Assembly: GCA_019115145.1 (NCBI GenBank)
Contig: DXED01000029.1
Span: 62,001-126,000 of the forward strand
Direction of reading: 5' to 3'
DNA: 64,000 bases
Source: Claveliimonas intestinigallinarum
Lineage (GTDB): Bacteria; Bacillota; Clostridia; Lachnospirales; Lachnospiraceae
Shown in pieces: positions 17,271 to 25,407 of the stretch. A model generated the notes under the pieces. That model ran no database searches. It was not told the origin of the DNA and was given only the letters and a program-made list of their open reading frames with translations. The position numbers and the translations under genes are program-made. The stretch's first letter is position 1, and every line of letters starts with the position of its first letter.

Positions 17271-19346
17271 TCAGAGGCACCAGATATATTTATACTTCCA
17301 TCTCTGCCATCCCCGCAGCCGACTGTACATCTCCGCCCCCGTCTTCCTGTATATGTCCATCGCTTTCCTGTACTCCCGGGCAGACGGACGTTTCTCATTA
17401 AACATACTTTCCAGCACAAGCTGATACAGCCATCTCATCTCCTGCTCCTTAATACTGTCCCACATATCCGCCATGCGCCGGCAGGTCTCCTCTCTCAGGG
17501 GGCTGCTCTCCTTCATCCCCATCGTACGGCTCCTGTCATAGATCGTTCCGTAGATGGCCTCCACCGCTTTTGTTCTGTTTCTTCCTCCCAGGACGCGCAG
17601 CCGCCTTTTTCTGCGGACTGCTGCCTGCAGGAAAAATGCGCCTATGACGCATCCCACTATAGCCAGAAGGAGAGCCGCCCTTCCCGCGATCCGCATAGCA
17701 CCTGGCCCGGCCTTCTCCTGGTCGCCCGCCTGCCCGTGCCGCAACGCGCTGTCAGAAGCTGTCTGCGTCTCACTGCCTGGTGAAGCGCTCCCATCGGAAG
17801 CAGGAGTGTGCTCCCGCACTGTCCATTCTCCATCCTCAAATGTCTCACACCAGGCGTGCCCCATGGTCCCGTCCGCCACCGCCAGATAGGTCCCGTCCGC
17901 CTGCCTGGAAAAGGCCGAGGCCGGGACAGCGTAGCCCTCCACATATCTGGCAGGGTATCCCATCATCCTGTACATAAGGACAGCCGCTGTGGCAAAATGC
18001 ACACAGAATCCTCTTTCACTCTCAAACACAAAATACTCCGCGAAATCTTCCCCTGTCGGTGTTCTTCCCGGCTCCGTGTCATAGACAGCCTTCTGCGTCA
18101 ACTCTCTGTCAATCTGTTTTTCTGCCTCCTCCACTGTATCTGACGGCCAAGAGGCGCACAGCTCCTCCAGACGATCCAGTCCCTCCGGCCAGGAGAGAAA
18201 GAGACTATCTCTTCCATCCTCACCGGACGTCTCCTCCCACGACTGCCCTGTGTAAGCGCCGCCCCATCGGAGGGGATAGTAGACGGTTCCGTAAGGAGCC
18301 TCCTCCAGCCTCACATCCACCGCTGCCGTCCCGTCTGGCGAAAACCTGGCAACTGACGCCAGGTCGGTCATCCCGTCCGCTTCTGTGTCCCAAGGAAGAG
18401 TACCAGCCCCGCTATCTCCGGGCGTCTCACTTTGCTCATCCGAAGCGGAAGGAGCCTCCTTTGCAGCCACTTCCGCTCTGTCTTCCTCCCTTTCCCGCGG
18501 CAGCTGTTCTTCTTCCTCCGGTCTGTCGTCTGCCTCTTCATCCTGACCTTCCATGCGCAGCCGGACGGCATTCAGATTATCCACGACTCCGGTCTGGATC
18601 GCCTGCCTGGTCTGACTGTAAAAGCCGTCTTCCTCCAGGCGGATCACATCTGCCGCTCTGCCTGCCAGCACGGACACTCCTCCCAGCACGAGGAGAGTCA
18701 CCGCAGCGATAGCGGTTCCCGCCCAGGCAGCGCCGGCCGGACCTGCCATGTCTCTTCCTCCCGCTCCCGCGGCAGTGAGATAGCAGCCCCCTGTCACAAT
18801 CAGCATCCAGGTCGCCCAGGCAGACGGAAAAGCTCCTTCCAGTATAGCTGCCAGTACGGGAAGCAAGAGGATCAGCACGGCTACCAGCTTTCCTCTTCCC
18901 CACCGGATCACCAGAAGCAGGATCGTAAGAAGAGGCACACAGACGAGCACCGCTGTGCCAACTGCCAGCGTCCCGGCTGAAAGGCTCCCCTCCTCCCAGA
19001 ACCGGACTTCAAACCCTCTCTCCTGGTGTACCGCCAGATAGGCGTTGACAAGATGGGCCGCCGCCCCCTGTATCACATAAAAAAATCTCCAGCACAGAAG
19101 AGCCGCAGCCAGTATCACAGCCGGCACTGCCACTTTACGCCGCGGGCAGGACACAGCCCCGCCAATGATGACAGCCAGCACAAGTCCGGCGCCATACAGC
19201 CAGCTTCTACTCACCACCATCCCGGGAAAGACAGAAAAAAGACATTCCCACCAGGCTGCTGCCGCCAGACAGGTCACAAAGATACGCAGAGCAAAAAGAG
19301 ATGCTCCGCCTTTCACAGACATATGTTTGACCTTTTCTCTTTTCAT
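17271..19346 (-). CDS. Membrane protein with transglutaminase-like domain
   Basis: A 691-residue protein. The first ~240 residues contain about six hydrophobic helices, followed by an acidic low-complexity stretch (residues ~265-320, rich in E, D and Q) and a transglutaminase-like papain-fold domain. Another membrane helix lies near residue 555 and the tail is a basic DUF4129-like cytoplasmic segment. Catalytic Cys (GFCVHFATA, ~448) and His (GHAWCE, ~497) are present, while the usual third residue Asp is Glu in WTVREHTP. This layout is the standard partner of DUF58 and MoxR proteins, which lie directly upstream (13-bp gap). Function in envelope or protease biology is inferred. Confidence 0.85.
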   Translation of the reverse strand: MKREKVKHMSVKGGASLFALRIFVTCLAAAAWWECLFSVFPGMVVSRSWLYGAGLVLAVIIGGAVSCPRRKVAVPAVILAAALLCWRFFYVIQGAAAHLVNAYLAVHQERGFEVRFWEEGSLSAGTLAVGTAVLVCVPLLTILLLVIRWGRGKLVAVLILLLPVLAAILEGAFPSAWATWMLIVTGGCYLTAAGAGGRDMAGPAGAAWAGTAIAAVTLLVLGGVSVLAGRAADVIRLEEDGFYSQTRQAIQTGVVDNLNAVRLRMEGQDEEADDRPEEEEQLPREREEDRAEVAAKEAPSASDEQSETPGDSGAGTLPWDTEADGMTDLASVARFSPDGTAAVDVRLEEAPYGTVYYPLRWGGAYTGQSWEETSGEDGRDSLFLSWPEGLDRLEELCASWPSDTVEEAEKQIDRELTQKAVYDTEPGRTPTGEDFAEYFVFESERGFCVHFATAAVLMYRMMGYPARYVEGYAVPASAFSRQADGTYLAVADGTMGHAWCETFEDGEWTVREHTPASDGSASPGSETQTASDSALRHGQAGDQEKAGPGAMRIAGRAALLLAIVGCVIGAFFLQAAVRRKRRLRVLGGRNRTKAVEAIYGTIYDRSRTMGMKESSPLREETCRRMADMWDSIKEQEMRWLYQLVLESMFNEKRPSAREYRKAMDIYRKTGAEMYSRLRGWQRWKYKYIWCL

Positions 19347-19359
19347 CTCTCTCCCCCTC

Positions 19360-20409
19360 TCAGACCTGCAGCAGCTCCTGCCTCTCTCCGTCGACGAGAA
19401 TGTCTCCCCCATTGTCGATCGTCAGGACTGTGCTGAACCAGACGCCCCTGAATGCCTCCTCCCAGCAGGCGTCCGCCAGCTCTCTGTCGCTGACAGGCTC
19501 CATCTCCATCAGACTCCAGAGCAGTTCGTAGAGACTCTCCTCGCTGTCCACCCTCCGTTTCACGATCCGGCGGTTTTTCTCCTCCGGCCAGGCAGCCATA
19601 TGCACACATTTGACCTCTGTCAGAGAAAAGCAAAGAGAGGCGGCGCTCCCCAGGATATGGTCGAGATCCTCTGCCATTTTCCGGCTCTTTTGGAAGTCAA
19701 TCCGCACCAGCACAGCTGTCCCCAGAGGGAAGCTGTTTTCCTTCACCATCACAGCATCCTCCTTGGCGCTAATCTTCCAGTGGATGTTCCGCGCCGGATC
19801 CTGGGGCCTGTACTCCCGTATCTGATAAATCTGGGACGGGTCGTCCCCGCTCCTCTCCTCAGAGTACTCATCCGCATCTGCAAGAAATTCTCTTGTTCTC
19901 CTCGTCACCTCCACCGGCAGGAGCTCCATATCCGGCCAGATGCCCACTGCCTTCAGGCTTTCTGCCCTCACAGTCCTCTTGAATATCCCCAGCCAATCCC
20001 ACAGAACCAGACCGGTCAGTTCGACCTCCAATCGTCCGCTCAGCTCCGCCCGGATCCTGACCGAAAGCTTTCTCGTCCTGCCAGGGACAAGATAACAGGA
20101 AACACGCTGCCTTCTGCCTGGGAGAAAACGGCTGCCTGCGCGTAGGCTGACCCGACACCTGACAGGAAACCGATATCTGCTCTTTACAAGGACAGGCACC
20201 TCTATCTCCTGCCCCTTTTCCCCCATATCCGGCACAAAGCCGAGGCGCGCCTCCACCGCTCTTTTCGCCCCCGCAAGGAAAAACCAGGCAGCGGCCGGAT
20301 AGAGGATCTCCAGGATCAGAACGGTCGTCACCACTGTATCGTTCAGTATAAAAAACAGATAGCCGGTAAAAACCACAGCCACTGCATACAAAATGATCCG
20401 AAGCACCAT
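19360..20409 (-). CDS. DUF58 domain protein
   Basis: A 349-residue protein with two N-terminal membrane helices (about residues 4-42) and a C-terminal von Willebrand-like DUF58 core. The signature YRPQDPARNIHWKISAKED is clear near residue 200. Always found with MoxR ATPases and transglutaminase-like proteins, and the order here is MoxR, DUF58, transglutaminase in one operon with gaps of 2 and 13 bp. The biochemical role of the trio is not established. Confidence 0.88.
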   Translation of the reverse strand: MVLRIILYAVAVVFTGYLFFILNDTVVTTVLILEILYPAAAWFFLAGAKRAVEARLGFVPDMGEKGQEIEVPVLVKSRYRFPVRCRVSLRAGSRFLPGRRQRVSCYLVPGRTRKLSVRIRAELSGRLEVELTGLVLWDWLGIFKRTVRAESLKAVGIWPDMELLPVEVTRRTREFLADADEYSEERSGDDPSQIYQIREYRPQDPARNIHWKISAKEDAVMVKENSFPLGTAVLVRIDFQKSRKMAEDLDHILGSAASLCFSLTEVKCVHMAAWPEEKNRRIVKRRVDSEESLYELLWSLMEMEPVSDRELADACWEEAFRGVWFSTVLTIDNGGDILVDGERQELLQV

Positions 20410-20411
20410 AT

Positions 20412-21368
20412 TTATCCCCGCCTTATCCTGATGGAGGGCGCCGGCACCTTCTCTTCGATTTGTCTCAAAAGATCAGCCGGACGGACATGTCCCACTCTGG
20501 CCTTTGCCGACAGCTGGATGCGGTGGGCCGCTGTGTCAACAAAAATTTCGGACACATCCTCAGGAACAACATATTTTCTCCCTTTCAGCCAGGCCCTGGC
20601 CCTGCTCATAGCCGCCAGGGCCACCGCTCCCCTCGGACTCACACCCAGGGAAATCAGGCCGTGGCTTCTGGTTGCCTCCACAAGGTCCGCTATATATCCA
20701 TAGATGAGGTCGTGGACATAGGTATCTGCCGCCTCTTCCTGCATTTTGCACAGAATATCCGGGCCGAACACATTGCTGGTCCTGACAGCCGGCCGTCCCT
20801 TCTGATTCCTTTTGAGTATCTCGATCTCATCTTCCTTATCCGGGTATCCCATGGTGACACAGATCATAAAGCGATCCAGCTGGGAGTCCGGAAGCAGCTG
20901 GGTTCCGGCTGAACCTGCAGGATTTTCTGTAGCCATGACAATAAAAGGCCGGCCGGTCTTTCTCGTCACGCCGTCCACAGTCACCTGCCCCTCCTCCATC
21001 ACCTCCAGAAGAGCGGACTGGGTCTTGGGCGAAGTGCGGTTGATCTCATCCGCCAGAAGGAAATTGCACATGGCCGCTCCGGGCTGATAAACAAATTTCT
21101 CCAGCTCCTTTTTATAGATGGTAAATCCGGTCAGATCAGAGGGCAGCACATCCGGCGTAAACTGCACTCGCTTCTCCTTCAGTCCCATAGCCCTGGAGAA
21201 AGCCAGCGCCATTGTCGTCTTCCCGGTGCCCGGCATATCCTCCACCAGAATATGGCCGCCCGCCAGGATAGCCGTCATGATCTTCTCTATCACCTGGTCT
21301 TTTCCAACGACAGCCTTCTCCACCTCGCGGATGACTCCCCAGGCTGCCTCCTGATATGCTCCATTCAT
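20412..21368 (-). CDS. MoxR-family AAA+ ATPase
   Basis: A 318-residue chaperone-like ATPase. Walker A is DMPGTGKTTMALA (residues ~39-51) and Walker B LLADEINRTSPKTQSALLEVMEE (~102-124). Sensor 1 is ATENP (IVMATENPAGSAG) and the arginine finger region is LPDSQLDRFM. The C-terminal lid domain contains GVSPRGAVAL. MoxR proteins are thought to assemble or activate metal- or vWA-domain partners, and the next gene encodes the DUF58 vWA-like partner 2 bp downstream. Confidence 0.93.
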   Translation of the reverse strand: MNGAYQEAAWGVIREVEKAVVGKDQVIEKIMTAILAGGHILVEDMPGTGKTTMALAFSRAMGLKEKRVQFTPDVLPSDLTGFTIYKKELEKFVYQPGAAMCNFLLADEINRTSPKTQSALLEVMEEGQVTVDGVTRKTGRPFIVMATENPAGSAGTQLLPDSQLDRFMICVTMGYPDKEDEIEILKRNQKGRPAVRTSNVFGPDILCKMQEEAADTYVHDLIYGYIADLVEATRSHGLISLGVSPRGAVALAAMSRARAWLKGRKYVVPEDVSEIFVDTAAHRIQLSAKARVGHVRPADLLRQIEEKVPAPSIRIRRG

Positions 21369-21431
21369 TATAAATCCCCTCTCCCCTTTTTCGTATCATG
21401 TATACCTGCCAACATATTAGCATATCTGTCT

Positions 21432-22280
21432 TTAGATATCCACCTCTGCAGCATGTCTCTTCCGGTATTCTCTCGGCGTCGTATGGAACCGCTCCTGGAA
21501 CACCCTGTTAAACGTCCTCATACTCGTAAATCCCGCGTTCATGGCAACATCCGTGATGGAATCCTCTGAGCTCTGCAGGAGCGCCACCGCCTGGTTCAGC
21601 CGCAGTTCATTCAAATACTGGTTGAAATTTGTGTGAAAGGTACCGGAAAAGACCCGGGACAGGGCAAAGGGACTGTATCCCAGATCCTGGGCCATCTTTG
21701 TGAGGGATACCTCCTCATCCCCGTAGTGCTTTGCCATGTAGACCACCGCATCGTACACGATATCGTGTCCCGGCTGCTCTTCTCTCCTTCGCAGCTCCAG
21801 AAAAGGCAGCGCCCTGGCCAGAATCACCTGCGTGAAGGCCTGCCGCAGCACAGTTCCCGGAAGCTCCTCCTCGTCTTTTATTTTTCCCAGACGCGCATCC
21901 CGGGGATTCTCCAGCTCCCGCAGCCTCTCCAGGGCGTAAGGGATATCCCTATGGACATGCCCCGATGGGACAACCGGCCCGAGAGGCTGACAGGTCAGCA
22001 GCTGCTCCGAAAAAAAGCCCGCAAATGAAGGCGGCGCCAGAAAGTAGAGGGCCCTGGACTCCTCCCGGCTGAACACCTGGTAGTGGTGGATCACATTGGG
22101 AAAAACAACCCCGAAATCTCCCGGCTCCATATGGCACAGCGTCTCCCCCACTCCCAGCTCCAGCGTCCCGCTGGTCACATAGATACATTCCATGGACTTG
22201 TGGATGTGGGGCGGATAGTGGACAGACTCCTTTTCATAGATCTCCATCTGATCTTCCTTTAGCTCGTAGAAAAAATGCAT
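21432..22280 (-). CDS. AraC-family transcriptional regulator with cupin domain
   Basis: A 282-residue regulator. The N-terminal ~110 residues are a cupin (HYPPHIHKSMECIYVTSG, then VFPNVIHHYQVFS), the likely ligand-sensing part. The C-terminal ~100 residues carry two helix-turn-helix motifs (LTKMAQDLGYSPFALSRVFSG and ITDVAMNAGFTSMRTFNRVFQERF). The start at 22280 is chosen because GGAGGGG lies 5 nt upstream; the frame is open upstream without a better site. The gene is divergent from a 25-codon mini-gene 104 bp away, which is the obvious candidate target. Ligand unknown. Confidence 0.9.
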   Translation of the reverse strand: MHFFYELKEDQMEIYEKESVHYPPHIHKSMECIYVTSGTLELGVGETLCHMEPGDFGVVFPNVIHHYQVFSREESRALYFLAPPSFAGFFSEQLLTCQPLGPVVPSGHVHRDIPYALERLRELENPRDARLGKIKDEEELPGTVLRQAFTQVILARALPFLELRRREEQPGHDIVYDAVVYMAKHYGDEEVSLTKMAQDLGYSPFALSRVFSGTFHTNFNQYLNELRLNQAVALLQSSEDSITDVAMNAGFTSMRTFNRVFQERFHTTPREYRKRHAAEVDI

Positions 22281-22348
22281 CAAACCCCTCCTGCAAGATT
22301 TGGCTGATTTATCTTCCCTTTTGACAAGAATTATATCCCCTGCCACAC

Positions 22349-22354
22349 TATAAT
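22349..22354 (+). promoter_or_regulatory. Candidate -10 box of the mini-gene
   Basis: TATAAT at 22349-22354, 31 bp before the ATG. A consensus TTGACA lies at 22321-22326, but the 22-bp spacing is too long for an unaided promoter. That pattern would fit activation by the adjacent AraC-type regulator. Confidence 0.35.
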
Positions 22355-22384
22355 GCAATTGAAAATAAAGAGGAGGTGCCAGAT

Positions 22385-22462
22385 ATGATCAGAAGATTTA
22401 GCAATTTCTTAAGAGACTCTTTTGACACATATATGCAGATCTACACAAGAGATCTCTTCTAA
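22385..22462 (+). CDS. Predicted 25-residue peptide
   Basis: A short open frame ATG-TAA with an excellent ribosome site (AGAGGAGGTG, 6 nt before the ATG). It encodes a basic-start amphipathic peptide beginning MIRRFSNFLRDSF and ending YTRDLF. It is followed within 40 bp by a strong intrinsic terminator, so it would form a transcript of about 210 nt alone. It lies divergent to an AraC-type regulator. No known family is recognised; it could be a small membrane-active protein, a signal peptide or a leader. Confidence 0.5.
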   Translation: MIRRFSNFLRDSFDTYMQIYTRDLF

Positions 22463-22500
22463 AAAATGGCAGAAAAGCAGCAATGAAACAAAAGCAGAAC

Positions 22501-22572
22501 AAAAAAGCAGGCAGCTGTCACTGACCCTCACCGTTCCCGGTGTCCGGTCTTGAACAGCTGCCTGCTTTTTTA
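22501..22572 (+). terminator. Intrinsic terminator after the mini-gene
   Basis: AAAAAAGCAGGCAGCTGT (22501-22518) pairs with ACAGCTGCCTGCTTTTTT (22554-22571), enclosing a loop with its own CACCG/CGGTG hairpin at 22529-22542. The T-run is on the plus strand; the leading A-run makes it able to act for the VanZ-like gene on the minus strand also. Confidence 0.8.
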
Positions 22573-22617
22573 TAATCCTGTCTTTTGTGAAGGGCTAATG
22601 CTGATTTCTACTCTTTC

Positions 22618-23187
22618 CTATTCTTTTGCTCCCCCTTCCGAAGGATCACCGGCCCTCCGGCTTTCCCTGAAGGCCAGCAGAGCGTTGGAGACCGCACAGC
22701 CAAGCACACATCCCAGAGTATTATGGAACATGTCATCCCACTCAAAAAGTCCCCTCATAAATAGAAACTGACTCACCTCAATCACACCGGACAGCAGGAT
22801 TCCCAGCAGGATCCCCGCCCGAAGCCGCACTTTTTTCCCCGCCGCAAATGGCAAAAGCAATCCTGCCGGTGCCAGCATAACGCAGTTCAGCATGATCTCC
22901 TGCAGCAGCGCCCAGTCATGCTCAGACAGCACAGCTCTCCAGGACCAGAGAGGGATCAGTTCACACTGCCGTTCACTCACTTCCCTGGTGAATACAGTTG
23001 ATCCCAGCACAACCACTATATAAACCAGCATGGCCATCATCCCGGCCGCCTGGCTTTTTCTGATCCTGTGACTTCCTGCCGCCGCCAGCAAAAAGGCCGC
23101 CCCCGCAACGAGCAAAATCCCAAAGAACATGATTTCTCTCTCCGACCAGGGCCGGCTGTGGGTAGACAGGATCTGATATAAATCCAT
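22618..23187 (-). CDS. VanZ-like membrane protein
   Basis: A 189-residue membrane protein with about five hydrophobic segments. The VanZ-family features are SERQCELIPLWSW, the NCVMLAPAGLLLPF loop and EVSQFLFMRGLFEWDDMFHNTLGCVLGCAV near the C-terminus. VanZ in enterococci confers low teicoplanin resistance, but most relatives like this one are uncharacterised and should not be read as resistance genes. It is a single-gene unit ending at the shared terminator. Confidence 0.87.
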   Translation of the reverse strand: MDLYQILSTHSRPWSEREIMFFGILLVAGAAFLLAAAGSHRIRKSQAAGMMAMLVYIVVVLGSTVFTREVSERQCELIPLWSWRAVLSEHDWALLQEIMLNCVMLAPAGLLLPFAAGKKVRLRAGILLGILLSGVIEVSQFLFMRGLFEWDDMFHNTLGCVLGCAVSNALLAFRESRRAGDPSEGGAKE

Positions 23188-23563
23188 ATATCCGTCTCCT
23201 CTTTCTCTAGTTTTCTCTTAAATCAAAACGACTCCTCTTCCGGATTGTCTTATCTTATACATTTTTCCACTTATAGGTACCCCTTTTTCAAGTATCGCAG
23301 GAGGCAGCCTGTAAAGACGAAAACATAAGCTTCAAAGCATAGCTTTCAGGAAACCTCTCTGCTTCGTCAATTAGGAATAAGAAGCATCGTGATTTCTTTT
23401 AGATCTTCTTATCAGACTTACAGACACGACAGACGCCGCAAAAGAAAAAAGCTGCCAGAAATATAATGCTTTGCAACTATCATATCACATGCCCAAAGAA
23501 GTTTCCATAAGTTTTAGGTGGAAATTTTGCCCCCTTCTGTACAGCCCTGCAGCAATAACACTC
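23188..23563. other. Intergenic stretch with no recognised gene
   Basis: Between the VanZ-like start and the hairpin after hndD. It is more AT-rich than the flanks. I saw no RNA gene, and the one plus-strand frame here (from 23471) lacks a ribosome site and runs into the hairpin. The right part (23188-23260) presumably contains the promoter of the VanZ-like gene. Confidence 0.5.
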
Positions 23564-23602
23564 GAAGCGGGAAGAAAGCCACACCGGCTTCCTTCCCGCT
23601 TC
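23564..23602 (-). terminator. Probable terminator hairpin of the hydrogenase operon
   Basis: GAAGCGGGAAG (23564-23574) and CTTCCCGCTTC (23592-23602) with inner AAGCC/GGCTT pairing form a very stable hairpin 45 bp beyond the hndD stop. The T-rich tail (TTTATATAT) is on the plus strand; the minus side is T-poor, so termination efficiency for the operon is uncertain. Confidence 0.5.
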
Positions 23603-23646
23603 TTTATATATCACATTAGGAGGTGTCTCTTGTATGTCCTATCGTC

Positions 23647-25401
23647 TTATCCGTTGATGGTCCGCTTCACATAGGTAGTGTGCAGATACTCGTGAGCCTT
23701 GTGGCTGCCGGGCTCGCCCAGATACTCCTCATAAAGCTTCCTGATAGCCGGGTTCTCGTGGGACTTGCGGATGGCCTTGGCCTCATCATTGCGGTACAGG
23801 ACGCCGGCGCGGATGGCCCGCACGTCTGTGAAATTCCGCACCTCACCCGATACCTGAGGCTGTCCGCCGCCATTAACGCAGCCGCCGGGACAGCCCATAA
23901 TCTCGATGAAGTGGTACTGTGCCTCTCCGGATTTCACTCTATTTAAAAGGGTTCTTGCGTTGGCAAGGCCGGAGGCCACTGCCACCTTAATGTCCATGCC
24001 GGCCACATTGTAGGAGGCCTCCTTGATCCCTTTAGTTCCACGCACATCGGCAAACTCCAGCTTGGCCAGCTCCTCGCCTGTGAGAGTCTCCACCGCTGTC
24101 CGGAGAGCCGCCTCCATAACGCCGCCAGTGGCTCCGAAGATGACGCCGGCTCCGGTGGACTCTCCCATGGGATCGTCGAATTTCTCGTCCGGAAGAGCTG
24201 TGAAGGATATGCCGCACCGGCGGATCAGCCTTGCCAGCTCACGGGTGGTGATAGCGATGTCCACATCCGGCACGCCGGCCGCGTTCTGGTCATCCCGCCC
24301 GATCTCGAATTTTTTGGCCGTGCAGGGCATAACGCTGACGGACACGATCTTCTTCGGGTCGATGCCCTCCTTCTCGGCAAAATAGGTCTTCAGCATGGCC
24401 CCAAACATCTGCTGCGGCGACTTGCAGCTTGACAGGTTCTCAGTCATGTCCGGGAAATAGTGCTCGCAATACTTGATCCAGCCCGGTGAGCAGGATGTGA
24501 TGAGAGGCAGCACTCCGCCGTTCTGTATCCTATCAAGGAGCTCTGTGGCCTCCTCCATGATGGTCAGGTCTGCCGCCCAGTCTGTATCGAACACCTTGTC
24601 AAATCCGATACGGCGCAGAGCTGCCACCATCTTTCCCTCCACATCGGTTCCCATGGGGTAGCCGAACTCCTCGCCAAGGCCGGCCCGGACAGAGGGTGCG
24701 GTCTGCACCACCACGTATTTGTCGGGATCCGCGATGGCCTCCAGGATCTGGTCGGTGTAGTCCTTCTCATAGAGAGCGCCTGTGGGACAGACGGCGATGC
24801 ACTGTCCGCAGGAGACGCAGCTGGTCTGGCCAAGCCCCATGCCAAAGGGTGAGCCGATAAAGGTGGCAAAGCCCCTGTTGTTGGGCCCGATGACTCCGAT
24901 GCCCTGGGTCTTCTCACACACTGCCACGCAACGGCGGCAGAGGATACACTTGTTGTTGTCCCGGATCATGTGGGCCGCGGAGGTGTCCAGCTCATAGTGG
25001 TTGGACTCTCCCTGGAAATAGTCTTCATCGTCCACGCCGTACTCCTGGCAGAGCTGCTGTAGCTCACATTTACCGCTGCGCACGCAGGAGAGGCATTTCT
25101 TGTCGTGGTTGGACAGCAGAAGCTGAAGCGTCCGCCTTCTCGACTTGATGAGTCTGGGGGTGTTGGTCCACACCTCCATCCCTTCATTGATGGGATAGAC
25201 ACAGGCCGCCACCAGGTTCTTAGCCCCCTTGACCTCCACCACGCACATACGGCATGCGCCGATCTCGTTGATCTCTTTTAAATAACACAGGGTCGGGATC
25301 CGGATGCCCGCCAGGTGCGCCGCTTCGAGAATGGTGGAACCAGCCGGAGCGGATACTTCTAAACCGTTTATCTTTAAGTTGATGTTCTCCATATTCTCCA
25401 T
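23647..25401 (-). CDS. hndD: [FeFe]-hydrogenase catalytic subunit of NAD(P)-linked complex
   Basis: A 584-residue H2-producing or H2-consuming subunit. From the N-terminus: a 2Fe-2S ferredoxin domain (CYLKEINEIGACRMC), a His/Cys 4Fe-4S region (CLSCVRSGKCELQQLC), two 4Fe-4S motifs (CILCRRCVAVC and CVSCGQCIAVCPTG), then the H-cluster domain with TSCSPGWIK (302-310), MPCTAKKFE and GCPGGCVNGGGQP. It ends with a small-subunit-like tail (EYLGEPGSHKAHEYLHTTY). The first H-cluster motif has Ser where TSCCPGW has its second Cys. It forms a complex with the NuoF-like subunit 6 bp upstream; such complexes couple NADH and ferredoxin to H2 by bifurcation. Confidence 0.93.
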   Translation of the reverse strand: MENMENINLKINGLEVSAPAGSTILEAAHLAGIRIPTLCYLKEINEIGACRMCVVEVKGAKNLVAACVYPINEGMEVWTNTPRLIKSRRRTLQLLLSNHDKKCLSCVRSGKCELQQLCQEYGVDDEDYFQGESNHYELDTSAAHMIRDNNKCILCRRCVAVCEKTQGIGVIGPNNRGFATFIGSPFGMGLGQTSCVSCGQCIAVCPTGALYEKDYTDQILEAIADPDKYVVVQTAPSVRAGLGEEFGYPMGTDVEGKMVAALRRIGFDKVFDTDWAADLTIMEEATELLDRIQNGGVLPLITSCSPGWIKYCEHYFPDMTENLSSCKSPQQMFGAMLKTYFAEKEGIDPKKIVSVSVMPCTAKKFEIGRDDQNAAGVPDVDIAITTRELARLIRRCGISFTALPDEKFDDPMGESTGAGVIFGATGGVMEAALRTAVETLTGEELAKLEFADVRGTKGIKEASYNVAGMDIKVAVASGLANARTLLNRVKSGEAQYHFIEIMGCPGGCVNGGGQPQVSGEVRNFTDVRAIRAGVLYRNDEAKAIRKSHENPAIRKLYEEYLGEPGSHKAHEYLHTTYVKRTING

Positions 25402-25407
25402 CCTCCA

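Noticed and set aside
22618..23187. VanZ-like gene as a glycopeptide-resistance determinant
   Set aside because: No vanA/B/H/X genes are near; most VanZ-domain proteins are unrelated to resistance.
23471..23674. A 67-codon plus-strand frame before hndD
   Set aside because: No ribosome site, it crosses a strong hairpin and ends inside the convergent hydrogenase gene.
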